Assembly: GCF_026191725.2 (NCBI RefSeq) | Contig: NZ_CP120863.1 | Location: forward strand, 5,498,001-5,562,000 | Origin: Roseibium porphyridii | GTDB lineage: Bacteria > Pseudomonadota > Alphaproteobacteria > Rhizobiales > Stappiaceae | Reading direction: 5' to 3' | Length of the DNA stretch: 64,000 bases | Shown: positions 1 to 9,183 of the stretch, piece by piece | How positions within the stretch are numbered: position 1 is the stretch's first letter | Layout: each line of letters begins with the position of its first letter | Program-made: the position numbers and the translations under genes | The notes under the pieces: generated by a model | Database searches by the model: none | What the model was told of the DNA's origin: nothing | What the model saw: only the letters and a program-made list of their open reading frames with translations

Positions 1-984
1 TCGCCGGACACGGATGGCGGCTTTGATGTCAATATCAAGGAAATGGCGATGACCAACGTCAATTCCGATGGCATTGGCGAGATGATGATTGTCGGAGTGG
101 ATGCCCCGGAGCTGCCGGAAGGCGCTTCTGTCAAACTCGACTGGGCTGCGATCGGCGATATCGAGTTTGCCGAATACACGCCGATGAAAGCCATGATCAG
201 CACACTGATGGCCGATCCGAGCTATGGCGAAAACAATCCGCTGGAAGTTGCCCGCGCCTTCATGCCGCGCTCATTCGGTTATGAAGTGCAGGGCTTGGAT
301 GTCAACGTTCCTGACGAAGGGCGTATTCAGATTGGCAAAACCGAGTTCAAAGCGTCCACAACGGTGCCGCCGATCCCGACAAGCCTCTTCTTTAAGAGCG
401 ACGGTATCCGCGCCCCGATCAGCGCCGTCGATGACAAGGACGTTGAAGACATGCTTCGGGCGCTCGGGCTTGAAGAGATTGTCTGGTCTGATGAAACCCG
501 GCTCTACTGGGACGAAACCACTCTTGAGCTGCGCCTGGAGCGCCTGATGGTGAACATTGAAGGTGTCGGGCGAGCCGAAGCATCGGCTCGTTTTGCAAAC
601 GTCCCGAAAGCCTTGTTTGAAGATCCGGAAGGTCAGGGTCAGATGGCAGCGATCACGGCGCAGTTCGTTGATGCTTCGCTTGTAATCAACGATGCCGGCA
701 TTACGGCCAAGGGCCTGAAGCATATTGCGGATGCTGAAGGCATTCCGGAAAACGTCTTCCGCGAGGCCCTGGTTGCTCAGGCCACCGAAGCGACGAGACC
801 GATCCAGAACGAAGCCTTCACGAACATGGTGAGCGAAGCGGTCTCCAAGTTCCTTGAGAACCCGGGTGAGTTGAAGGTCACGCTCGTTCCGGCCAATCCG
901 GTGCCGCTCGCGCAAATTCTCGGCAGCATGGCCGCACCTCAAACGATCCCGGATCTTCTGAATGTCACCGTCACCGCGAATTGA
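1..984 (+). CDS. Hypothetical protein, 5'-truncated by window
   Basis: The open frame runs from base 1 without a stop, so the N-terminus lies outside the window; 327 residues are visible. The first internal ATG at 43 is unlikely to be the true start because the coding pattern continues upstream of it. I recognise no catalytic motif. The visible part is soluble-looking and rich in Glu, Ala and Pro, with no membrane segment, and has a two-part look: a beta-rich first half and a helical second half. A strong intrinsic terminator follows 25 bases after the stop. Family and function are unknown. Confidence 0.75.
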   Translation, partial: SPDTDGGFDVNIKEMAMTNVNSDGIGEMMIVGVDAPELPEGASVKLDWAAIGDIEFAEYTPMKAMISTLMADPSYGENNPLEVARAFMPRSFGYEVQGLDVNVPDEGRIQIGKTEFKASTTVPPIPTSLFFKSDGIRAPISAVDDKDVEDMLRALGLEEIVWSDETRLYWDETTLELRLERLMVNIEGVGRAEASARFANVPKALFEDPEGQGQMAAITAQFVDASLVINDAGITAKGLKHIADAEGIPENVFREALVAQATEATRPIQNEAFTNMVSEAVSKFLENPGELKVTLVPANPVPLAQILGSMAAPQTIPDLLNVTVTAN

Positions 985-1009
985 TCGGACGATATTCCAC
1001 TGACACACA

Positions 1010-1036
1010 AAGGGCGGCCAAATGGCCGCCCTTTTT
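1010..1036 (+). terminator. Rho-independent terminator
   Basis: A perfect 10-bp inverted repeat (AAGGGCGGCC / GGCCGCCCTT) with a four-base AAAT loop is followed by a T-run. It lies 25 bases after the stop of the plus-strand gene ending at 984, so it terminates that transcript. Confidence 0.9.
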
Positions 1037-1207
1037 GATCCAGAATTCGTTTCAATGGCAAAGTTCCTTCGGCCTGCTCATGTAAGCTCCAAAGTCTGCC
1101 GACAGCGCTCTGTTCGCAAACCCTACCGCTGAAATATAAAATTCGCAGCAACTCGTCAGCCCCGCTCGCATAGTTCTAGCCTATGAGACTCGGATGTTTG
1201 GGAACCG

Positions 1208-3976
1208 CTATTCGGCAGCTTCTTGCTGTTGTGCCGGACCGATGCGTGCTGCACAGAATTTGAATTCGGGAATTTTTCCGAACGGGTCAAGCTGCGGATT
1301 GGTCAGGAAGTTGGCCGGTGCTTCAAAGAAACAGAATGGCACGAACAGCATCCCTGCTGAAACGTCCCGATCAGCCCGCAAAGTCAGCGTGATCGCGCCC
1401 CGGCGCGTCTCGACCGTTACCTGTTGCCCAATATCCAATCCCGCCAGTTTGATGTCGCGGGGGTTCATGGACACCACGGGCTCCGGCTCGATTGCATCGA
1501 GAACTGCTGCCCGCCGGGTCATAGCACCTGTGTGCCAATGTTCCAGCATTCGGCCTGTGGTCAGCACCAAAGGGAAATCGTCATCGGGCAACTCGTCCGG
1601 CGGCACCAAATCTGTCGGAACGATTTTTCCGCGTCCGTCAGCCGTTGGGAAAGACTGACCGAACAGGATTTCGTTGCCAGGCACATCAGGCGCATCTGCG
1701 GGGTAGGTCACCGTGCCTTCACGTTCCAGCCGCTCCCAGGAAATATTCTTGAGAGAGGCCATGTGCGAACGCATTTCCTCATAGATCGCCGGAACTCCGT
1801 CGTAGGACCAGTCAAGCCCAAGCCGATTGGCTATGTCGATCAGGATTGTCCAGTCTTCACGCGCTTCACCAGGCATTGGAACACAAGGTCTGCCAATCTG
1901 AACCTGGCGGTTGGTGTTGGTATAGGTGCCAAGTTTTTCCGCATGTGCAGATGCAGGCAAAATGACATCTGCATGCCAGGCTGTTTCGGTCAGGAAAATG
2001 TCCTGAACCACCAGATGCTTCAGGCTCGCAAGCGCCTTGCGGGCGTGGCTTTGATCGGGATCCGACATTGCCGGATTTTCACCCTGGATATACATCGCCT
2101 CGATGCCGCCAGAGAGAATGTCATTCATGATTTCAACGACCGTCAGGCCCCTCACGGGATCCAGCGTTCGTCCCCAAGCATCTTCGAATTCCGACCGGAT
2201 ATCTGCGCTCTCAACAGACCGGTAATCCGGGAAAACCATCGGGATCAGGCCAGCATCGGAGGCACCTTGAACATTGTTCTGTCCGCGCAAGGGATGCAAG
2301 CCGGTTCCGGGCCGGCCGATCTGTCCAGTTGTCAGCGCCATGGCAATCAGGCAACGGACGTTGTCCGTGCCGTGAACATGCTGCGAAACGCCCATTCCCC
2401 AGTAGATGATCGATTTAGCGCTGGTCGCATAAAGGCGCGCGACTTCGCGAAGAGTATCAGCCCCGATACCACAGACAGGCTCCATAGCCTCAGGCGTGAA
2501 GTCTCGGATTTTTTCCTTCAGCGTTTCGAAGCCGTCAACATGAGCCGCGATATATTGGCTGTCATACAGCTCCTCCGTGATGATCACGTTGAGGATTGCG
2601 TTCAGCATCGCGACATCCGTGCCCGGCTTGAATTTCAAACCATAGTCAGCGTGTCGCATGAGGCCCTGGCCACGTGGGTCCATGACGATGAGTTTCGTGC
2701 CCTTTTTGGCGGCTTGCTTGATATAGGTTGCGGCAACCGGATGGTTCTGCTCCGGTCTGGCACCGATGACGATCATGCAATCGGCATCTTCTGCAGCATT
2801 GAAAGGTGCCGTGACAGCACCGGACCCGATCCCTTCCATGAGCGCTGCCACCGATGATGCGTGGCAAAGGCGCGTGCAATGGTCAACGTTGTTGGTTTGA
2901 AAGCCTTGGCGGATCAATTTCTGGAACAGGTAAGCTTCTTCATTTGAGCCCTTGGCGGACCCAAAACCGGCAACACCTGCACCGCCTTTGGCCTCGAAAC
3001 TCGCCTTCAGACCACCGGCGGCCTTTTCAAGCGCTTCTTCCCAGGTTGCTTCACGGAAGAAATCAAGATGATTTTCAAGTGTCATGGAAATGTCGCCGCG
3101 CTTGGGCGCATCGTCCCGGCGGATAAGCGGCTTGGTAAGACGCTCCGGGCTGGAGACATAGTCAAAGCCGAAACGACCCTTGACGCAGAGCCTGTTCTCG
3201 TTGGCCGGCCCGTTGCGGCCTTCAACACTGACAATCCGGCCGTCGGCAACCGAAACCGACGTCAGGCAACCGACACCGCAGAACGGACAAACACTGTCGA
3301 TCGTTTCTTCCGCGAAAATCTCACGTTTGGTTGCCGTCTCGTCCAGGAGGCTCTTTTCCATCAATGCCCCGGTGGGACAAGCGGAGACGCATTCTCCGCA
3401 GGCGACGCAGGTGGAGATGCCCATCGGGTCGGCCAGATCGAATACCGGCATCGTGTGAGAGCCGCGATCGGCCATCCCGATCACATCATTGACCTGAACT
3501 TCACGGCAGGCCCTTTCACACAGATTGCATGCGATACAGGCGTCGAGGTTGACTGCAATTGCGGGGTGCGAAACGTCCTGATCCGGCTTGGAACCGGCTG
3601 CGAACCGGCCGGTGGAAACACCGATGGCATCCGACCACTTCCAGAAATCACTTTGCGGGTCAGGATGGTGGTCGCGACCTGGCTGATCAGAGGCAAGTAG
3701 CTCAAACACCATTTCGCGTGCCTTTGAAGCACGCTCGGTCTCAGTGTTGACAACCATGCCTTCTGCGGGTGTCCGGATACAGGACGCCGCAAGCACCCGT
3801 TCGCCTTCGATATCCACCATGCATGCACGGCAATTGCCGTCGGAGCGATAGCCCGGCGCATCCTTGTGGCACAGATGCGGGATGGCGACGCCTTCACGCT
3901 TGGCAACCTGCCAGATGGTTTCACCGTCTTCCGCTGTTACAGTCTTGCCGTCGAGAGAGAATGTGACCTGGCTCAT
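1208..3976 (-). CDS. fdsA: NAD-dependent formate dehydrogenase, alpha (molybdopterin) subunit
   Basis: This 922-residue catalytic subunit oxidises formate to CO2 at a bis-MGD molybdenum or tungsten site and passes electrons to the FdsB diaphorase in the cytoplasm. An N-terminal [2Fe-2S] domain carries C36, C49, C52 and C66. Two ferredoxin motifs follow (C147/150/153/157 and C190/193/196/200), then the CPFCGVGC cluster at 230-237. The active-site motif LCHA near residue 370 uses cysteine, not selenocysteine. The NuoG-like segment around residues 95-115, where some relatives have an extra His/Cys cluster, has His but no Cys. The start overlaps the fdsGB stop by 4 bases (ATGA), so the two are translationally coupled. 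No fdsC, fdhD or fdsD was found nearby. Confidence 0.93.
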   Translation of the reverse strand: MSQVTFSLDGKTVTAEDGETIWQVAKREGVAIPHLCHKDAPGYRSDGNCRACMVDIEGERVLAASCIRTPAEGMVVNTETERASKAREMVFELLASDQPGRDHHPDPQSDFWKWSDAIGVSTGRFAAGSKPDQDVSHPAIAVNLDACIACNLCERACREVQVNDVIGMADRGSHTMPVFDLADPMGISTCVACGECVSACPTGALMEKSLLDETATKREIFAEETIDSVCPFCGVGCLTSVSVADGRIVSVEGRNGPANENRLCVKGRFGFDYVSSPERLTKPLIRRDDAPKRGDISMTLENHLDFFREATWEEALEKAAGGLKASFEAKGGAGVAGFGSAKGSNEEAYLFQKLIRQGFQTNNVDHCTRLCHASSVAALMEGIGSGAVTAPFNAAEDADCMIVIGARPEQNHPVAATYIKQAAKKGTKLIVMDPRGQGLMRHADYGLKFKPGTDVAMLNAILNVIITEELYDSQYIAAHVDGFETLKEKIRDFTPEAMEPVCGIGADTLREVARLYATSAKSIIYWGMGVSQHVHGTDNVRCLIAMALTTGQIGRPGTGLHPLRGQNNVQGASDAGLIPMVFPDYRSVESADIRSEFEDAWGRTLDPVRGLTVVEIMNDILSGGIEAMYIQGENPAMSDPDQSHARKALASLKHLVVQDIFLTETAWHADVILPASAHAEKLGTYTNTNRQVQIGRPCVPMPGEAREDWTILIDIANRLGLDWSYDGVPAIYEEMRSHMASLKNISWERLEREGTVTYPADAPDVPGNEILFGQSFPTADGRGKIVPTDLVPPDELPDDDFPLVLTTGRMLEHWHTGAMTRRAAVLDAIEPEPVVSMNPRDIKLAGLDIGQQVTVETRRGAITLTLRADRDVSAGMLFVPFCFFEAPANFLTNPQLDPFGKIPEFKFCAARIGPAQQQEAAE

Positions 3977-5649
3977 TTGTCAAACTCCTCAGGGAAGAAT
4001 TTAAGCACCGACGCGACCGGATTGCTGGCCGCCTGACCGAGACCGCAGATCGATGCAGTGCGCATGACTTCATCAAGGTCCGCAATCTTGCCTTTGTCCC
4101 AATCGCCATCCGAAAGCAGTTGCTCCATCTTCTCGGTTCCGGAGCGGCACGGCGTACACTGACCACAGCTCTCGTGCTTGAAGAAGCGCATCAGATTCAG
4201 CGCCACGTCGCGCATATCGTCCTGATCGGAGAAGACAACGATAGCATGACTTCCGATAAAACAGCCGTGCTTGTCGAGAGTTCCGAAATCCAGTGGTTCA
4301 TCGGCAAGCGATGCCGGCAGAATACCACCCGAAGCACCACCCGGCAGATATCCCTTGAAGACATGCCCTTCATCCATGCCACCGCAGAACTCTTCCAGCA
4401 GTTCGTTCATCGTGATACCGGCAGGCGCGAGCTTGACCCCCGGATCGCGAACCCGGCCAGAGACCGAGAAGGAGCGGAAACCCTTTTTGTCCCGCCGCCC
4501 CTGCGATGCAAACCAGTCAGGTCCTTTTTCGATAATGTCCCGGATCCAATAGAGCGTCTCGACGTTATGGTTCAATGTGGGCCGACCAAAGAGGCCGACC
4601 TGCGCGATGAAAGGTGGGCGATGGCGCGGAAGGCCCCGCTTGCCTTCAATGGACTCGATCATCGCGCTTTCTTCGCCGCAAATATATGCACCGGCACCAC
4701 GTCGCAATTCGATCCCGATTGTCGTGATGACGCCAGCATCGTTCAGTGCGGAAATTTCGGTCTTCAGGATTTCAAGAACTGCCGGGTATTCATCGCGCAT
4801 ATAGAGATAGACGCGATCCGCAGAAATTGCGTGGGCAGCAATCAGGGCCCCTTCCAGAAGGCGATGAGGATCCCGTTCAAGATGATGACGATCCTTGAAC
4901 GTGCCCGGTTCGCCCTCATCACCATTGATCGTCAGATATTTCGGTCCGGGCAGATCGTTGACGATTTTCCATTTTGTACCCGTTGGAAAACCGGCGCCGC
5001 CGAGCCCACGGAGACCCGCTTCGAGCGCCTTGTCGGCAATGGCAGCAGCGTCGAGGTCACCTGCCCGAACACGGTCCAGCAGTTTGTAACCACCGTTTGC
5101 ACGGTATTCCTCAAGGCCGATATAGTCAGGCATTTCAGGAGACGTTTCACCTTCGAACAGGATCGAACGGACTGAAATCTCGGTGGCATTGTCAACGGCA
5201 CGCTTGCCGACCTGAACAGCAGGAGCCCCAGCACAACGGCCGATGCACGGAACTTTTTGCACGCGGACCTTTGACGGATCCAGTCCACTCTCAAGAACGC
5301 CAGCAAGTGCGTCTGCACCCCTTAGCGAGCATGCAACGCTGTCACAGACGCGAATGGTCAACGGGGCGGGTTTGGCATCACCTTCGCGAACGATGTCGAA
5401 ATGATGATAGAAACTGGCGACTTCATAGACCTCGGCCTGTGAAAGCCGCATTTCTTCTGCCAATGCACGCAAATGTCGGGCTTCCAGGCAGCCATAGGCA
5501 TCCTGAATTTTGTGAAGGTGCTCGATGAGCAGATCGGCGCGGCGCGGTTCGTCGCCCAGCAATGCCTGGACTTCGCTTAAGGCCGCATCTTCCAACTGAC
5601 GCCCTTTTGGCTGGGACGGCTTCCGTGAAAGCCCCTTGCCGAAAGACAT
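3973..5649 (-). CDS. fdsB: Formate dehydrogenase beta/gamma fusion (FdsG-FdsB, NuoE-NuoF type diaphorase)
   Basis: The 558-residue protein joins a NuoE/FdsG-like thioredoxin-fold [2Fe-2S] domain (about residues 20-160) to a NuoF/FdsB-like domain (about 175-558). The second part shows the FMN-binding Gly-rich stretch GLGGAGFPTGTKW, the NADH-binding GDEGEPGTFKDR, and a C-terminal [4Fe-4S] motif ESCGQCTPCRSG with a later Cys. It takes electrons from FdsA to reduce NAD+. In Rhodobacter capsulatus the two domains are separate proteins. I chose the ATG at 5649 because GGGAGG lies just upstream; an in-frame start at 5688 has no such site. Confidence 0.9.
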   Translation of the reverse strand: MSFGKGLSRKPSQPKGRQLEDAALSEVQALLGDEPRRADLLIEHLHKIQDAYGCLEARHLRALAEEMRLSQAEVYEVASFYHHFDIVREGDAKPAPLTIRVCDSVACSLRGADALAGVLESGLDPSKVRVQKVPCIGRCAGAPAVQVGKRAVDNATEISVRSILFEGETSPEMPDYIGLEEYRANGGYKLLDRVRAGDLDAAAIADKALEAGLRGLGGAGFPTGTKWKIVNDLPGPKYLTINGDEGEPGTFKDRHHLERDPHRLLEGALIAAHAISADRVYLYMRDEYPAVLEILKTEISALNDAGVITTIGIELRRGAGAYICGEESAMIESIEGKRGLPRHRPPFIAQVGLFGRPTLNHNVETLYWIRDIIEKGPDWFASQGRRDKKGFRSFSVSGRVRDPGVKLAPAGITMNELLEEFCGGMDEGHVFKGYLPGGASGGILPASLADEPLDFGTLDKHGCFIGSHAIVVFSDQDDMRDVALNLMRFFKHESCGQCTPCRSGTEKMEQLLSDGDWDKGKIADLDEVMRTASICGLGQAASNPVASVLKFFPEEFDK

Positions 5650-5971
5650 TGGCGTTCCTCCCAAGTGTTCCGCAGCATACCGGCTCAACCGGGTGTGTGC
5701 TTCAGCATATGTCGGTTACGTCCTGAAATTTCAAATCCGTAAGGCGGTTTTGCTTCAAAACGTCTCAATTCGGCAGGATGTTAGCGAGGCGTCTATGGCC
5801 TGTCTGTTTCAAAAACGTCAAACGGACTTCAATTGCTGACGCTTTGACGATGACTTCGTCACCGGTTCAGCACAATTTTTAGTCACGGCAAATTTCACCG
5901 TAGCGTTGCAGGACGCGGGTCATCAAAGCCCGCGGCCATTCGAGCGAACGCTCGTACCAACCGCAGGCTAT
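5650..5971. other. Intergenic region upstream of the fds operon
   Basis: This stretch of about 320 bases lies between fdsB and the rppH stop. It should contain the fds promoter. Apart from the fdsB ribosome-binding site I see no convincing operator, RNA or small gene. A short forward frame here looks non-coding. Confidence 0.5.
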
Positions 5972-6523
5972 TCAGTCGGTCAGGTGTGAGAATGCTGCGA
6001 CGACGCGTTCATAGACCGGGCGCTTGAACGGAACAATCAGACCGGGAAGCTGTGCTGCATGTTCCCAGCGCCACTTGCTGAATTCCGCTGAGTGTCCGTC
6101 CGGCGGTACCAGAATGTTGATTTCGTCGTCGTCCCCATCGAAACGATAAGCAACCCAACGCTGCGCCTGACCTCTGTATTTACCCTTGCGGCTCCGTTGC
6201 ACCACTTCCGGAGGATAGTCATACGCGAACCATTCCGGCGCTTCTTCGAGCAGACTGATCGTCCTGACGGAAGTTTCCTCATAGAGCTCGCGCCGGGCCG
6301 CCCGTTCAGGGGTTTCGCCCTTGTCGATCCCGCCTTGGGGCATTTGCCACGAGAATTCATAGTTAGCGGAACTTCCGCCATCGTCGCGACTGCCGATCCA
6401 AACCATGCCGTGCTTGTTAATCAGCATGATACCGACACAAGGGCGGTAGGGCAGGCCTCCAGAAGGCTCTGGAAAACCGGGGCCAAGTTCAAGCTTTGTC
6501 ACGAAATCACCTATTGGAAACAC
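5972..6523 (-). CDS. rppH: RNA pyrophosphohydrolase (Nudix)
   Basis: RppH removes pyrophosphate from 5'-triphosphorylated mRNA and so triggers 5'-end-dependent decay by RNase E. The protein (183 residues from the GTG at 6523) carries the family start [13 protein letters not shown] and a canonical Nudix box, [21 protein letters not shown], at about residues 65-87. A GTG seven codons further in (6502) is an equally plausible start, and neither has a strong ribosome-binding site. It lies downstream of the yibQ-like gene, as is common in Hyphomicrobiales. Confidence 0.9.
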   Translation of the reverse strand: MFPIGDFVTKLELGPGFPEPSGGLPYRPCVGIMLINKHGMVWIGSRDDGGSSANYEFSWQMPQGGIDKGETPERAARRELYEETSVRTISLLEEAPEWFAYDYPPEVVQRSRKGKYRGQAQRWVAYRFDGDDDEINILVPPDGHSAEFSKWRWEHAAQLPGLIVPFKRPVYERVVAAFSHLTD

Positions 6524-6584
6524 ACACTGTTAGCGACACGATCAAATCAAACCCTGAATATCGGGGCCCATGGCCGCAAACACT

Positions 6585-7730
6585 CTATCGATCAATGGTC
6601 GCGCTGATCGGTACCAACTGCAAACCGCGTTGTTCAAGGTCCTGAACCCATTCTTTGAGCTGGCGAACCGTAACGGGTAGCGCAGATCCGGATGCCACCG
6701 CGACACCCCGTGCGCGAGCAATACTTTCAAGCTGAAGCAGCTTGGCATCAATGTGATCGTCCCGCGGAACTTCGTCCAGAACAACGTCGACCCCGCTATA
6801 GGGTATGCGCTGATCGCCGGCCACCTGGGGCGCAAGGCTGCGCGAAGATGCTCCATTGTCGACAAACATCAGTCCACGGGACTTAAGCTTCTCCATGAGA
6901 TAGTCCATGGATGGCTTCGTGGAGGTGAACCGTGCACCCATTTCAGGAATGACGCCGACATAGTTGGTTGCTCGGGTCAGGAGGTAAGCCAACCGATCCA
7001 TCATTTCCACGGGTTTCAGACTGACCAGCAGCGTGTGTGGACCTGGATCGTTGTCCGGGAAATCAAACGGCTCCAGCGGTAATTGCAGCAAAAGCTCATG
7101 GCCTCTGGTGCGCGCCTGCTGCATCCAAAGGTCAAGATCGTCGCCGTAAGGGGCCATGGCAAAGGTTATGTCTGCCGGAAGGCTGTCGATTGCGTTTTGC
7201 GTTCCGGTTTCACTCAACCCCATGCCGTTCAACACAACTGCGATTTTCGGGATCGACTTGAATTCGCTCACCACAGGGCGGGAATAAGCATCGAGCGGCC
7301 GCACTCCGGCATCGCTGATCTTGGGAAGGAAACCGTAGTCGGTTCGCTCAAAAACCCTGTTGTCCGGATTGATCGAAAGGTTCGCAACCGGAGCATCGTG
7401 GCTCAGACCATCCGGGCGCTCGATCATCTGATAACGCGGACCGAGGAGATCCTCGCTCGTTTCAGGCCGCAGGTTGGGGCCAAGATCACCGGTGAGTCCA
7501 GGTCGGATTTCGACAACTTCGATGTCGTGAGACGTGACGCCCTCGACGACTGCATCCAGCGGCAGGAGTGCGACAGGTTCGCCGCCAATGGGATCGTCCA
7601 CCACTGCGACCCACACCACAATGGTCGTAATTGCGACACTGAGGATACCTGCACCGATAAGGCCAAACGGCAGCTTCACGAGCCGCCGTTTGCCCATGCC
7701 TAAGGGAGCTGTGAGATCTTCGCTCGACAT
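6585..7730 (-). CDS. Divergent polysaccharide deacetylase family protein (YibQ/DUF610)
   Basis: A 381-residue protein with one N-terminal transmembrane anchor (about residues 18-40) and a periplasmic domain typical of the YibQ/DUF610 family, which has a divergent polysaccharide-deacetylase fold. Recognisable stretches are KIAVVLNGMG, PADITFAMAPY, GHELLLQLPLEP and MGARFTS. In this family the gene usually follows envC and ctpA, as here, which links it to cell-envelope or peptidoglycan maintenance; the true substrate is not known. Start 7730 (MSSEDLT) was preferred over the longer frame because the upstream residues look non-coding. Confidence 0.85.
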   Translation of the reverse strand: MSSEDLTAPLGMGKRRLVKLPFGLIGAGILSVAITTIVVWVAVVDDPIGGEPVALLPLDAVVEGVTSHDIEVVEIRPGLTGDLGPNLRPETSEDLLGPRYQMIERPDGLSHDAPVANLSINPDNRVFERTDYGFLPKISDAGVRPLDAYSRPVVSEFKSIPKIAVVLNGMGLSETGTQNAIDSLPADITFAMAPYGDDLDLWMQQARTRGHELLLQLPLEPFDFPDNDPGPHTLLVSLKPVEMMDRLAYLLTRATNYVGVIPEMGARFTSTKPSMDYLMEKLKSRGLMFVDNGASSRSLAPQVAGDQRIPYSGVDVVLDEVPRDDHIDAKLLQLESIARARGVAVASGSALPVTVRQLKEWVQDLEQRGLQLVPISATIDR

Positions 7731-7854
7731 ACCGTCCTGAGCCCGTTGACCGGGTCTGGCTGAGACTCGCACCAGCTACCGGCGTCATCATTGTTGTTTT
7801 GATACGCAGAACGAAACGGAGGGCACGCGCTGGCGGACCAGCGCGTGTTACTTG

Positions 7855-9183
7855 TTAGTTTTTGACAGCAGCGCTGTCTGAGACAGGCGGGAATGCGCTG
7901 TCGACCTGAACGCCGCGCAGGAGATCCAGCGCGAGTTTCAATTGGGTGTCGTCTTCCGGATCTGCCGGCACGTAGGCCTGGCTGCCGCTTTCCTCTTCAC
8001 CGTCGGCTTCCAGGTGACCGCGAAGTCCAGCCTCACCTTTGGTGTCGACACGACCGACCAGCTCTTCCGGCAGTTCCTGCAAAGCTTCAATGTCCGGAAC
8101 GATGCCCTTTGCCTGGATCGAATTGCCGGACGGCGTGTAGTAACGAGCCGTTGTCAGACGGATCGCGCCGTTAGCGCCAAGCGGGATGATGGTCTGCACG
8201 GACCCTTTGCCGAAGGACCGGGTGCCGAGAATAGTGGCACGACGGTGATCCTGAAGAGCGCCTGCAACGATCTCGGATGCCGATGCGGAGCCACCGTTGA
8301 CCAGAATGATCACAGGCTTGCCTGTGGTCAGATCGCCAGCACGCGCATTGTAGCGCTGCGTTTCATCTGCCTCACGGCCTCGCGTGGAGACAATTTCACC
8401 GCGATCCAGGAAAGCGTCTGAAACGGCAATCGCCTGATCCAGCAATCCGCCTGGATTGTTGCGCAAATCGATGATGAAGCCTTTCAGCTTGTCTTCACCG
8501 ATGCTCTCAGACATCTGCTCGATGCCTTTCTTCAAGCCGTCGAAAGTTTGCTCGTTGAATTGCGTGACGCGCACATATCCGACGTCGTCTTCTTCGCGCC
8601 AGCGAACAGAGCGAATGCGGATGACGTCACGCGTGATTGTGATGTCGAACGGTTCAGCGGCACCCTTACGGCGGATGGTCACAACGATATCGGTGTTGAC
8701 CGGACCGCGCATTTTTTCAACGGCCTCATTCAGGGTCAGTCCCTGAACCTGCTCGCCGTCAATATAGGTGATCAGGTCACCCGCAAGAACGCCTGCTTTG
8801 GCAGCCGGTGTCTCATCGATCGGAGACACCACTTTCACGAGGCCCTCTTCCATCGTCACTTCGATGCCAAGGCCACCGAATTCACCGCGGGTCTGCACCT
8901 GCATGTCCCGGAAGCTTTTTGGAGACATGTAGCTGGAGTGCGGGTCGAGGGAAGTCAGCATTCCGTTGATGGCGCTTTCGATCAGCTGCGCATCGTCAGG
9001 CACTTCCACATAGTCCGAGCGCACTCTTTCGAAAACGTCACCGAACAGATTGAGCTGCCGATAAGTGTCCGTCGCGGCCGCATTGGCCGCCACTGAAACG
9101 TTCAGCGGCATCTGGGACATGGTCGTGACTGCCACAGCACCCATCAGAGCACCGACAACCAGCAAGGAAGCTTTCCGTATCAT
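7855..9183 (-). CDS. ctpA: Carboxy-terminal processing protease (S41 family)
   Basis: A 442-residue periplasmic serine protease that trims C-termini of envelope proteins and, in several bacteria, controls peptidoglycan hydrolases. It begins with a signal or anchor helix (about residues 4-22). A PDZ domain follows (about 85-170, with GGLGIEV and GDLITYIDG), then the S41 core with the catalytic Ser in GGSASASEIVAGAL and the catalytic Lys in FGKGSVQ. Its ATG overlaps the envC stop (ATGA), so the two are translationally coupled. EnvC and Ctp partners acting on the same cell-wall machinery fits this pairing. Confidence 0.93.
   Translation of the reverse strand: MIRKASLLVVGALMGAVAVTTMSQMPLNVSVAANAAATDTYRQLNLFGDVFERVRSDYVEVPDDAQLIESAINGMLTSLDPHSSYMSPKSFRDMQVQTRGEFGGLGIEVTMEEGLVKVVSPIDETPAAKAGVLAGDLITYIDGEQVQGLTLNEAVEKMRGPVNTDIVVTIRRKGAAEPFDITITRDVIRIRSVRWREEDDVGYVRVTQFNEQTFDGLKKGIEQMSESIGEDKLKGFIIDLRNNPGGLLDQAIAVSDAFLDRGEIVSTRGREADETQRYNARAGDLTTGKPVIILVNGGSASASEIVAGALQDHRRATILGTRSFGKGSVQTIIPLGANGAIRLTTARYYTPSGNSIQAKGIVPDIEALQELPEELVGRVDTKGEAGLRGHLEADGEEESGSQAYVPADPEDDTQLKLALDLLRGVQVDSAFPPVSDSAAVKN

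Noticed and set aside
271..1008. Long minus-strand frame opposite the first gene
   Set aside because: It lies antisense to a convincing plus-strand coding sequence, has no family resemblance, and reflects codon bias of the opposite strand.
1424..2857. 477-codon plus-strand frame opposite fdsA
   Set aside because: It is antisense to a well-recognised formate dehydrogenase and is rich in His, Arg and Cys as expected for a shadow frame.
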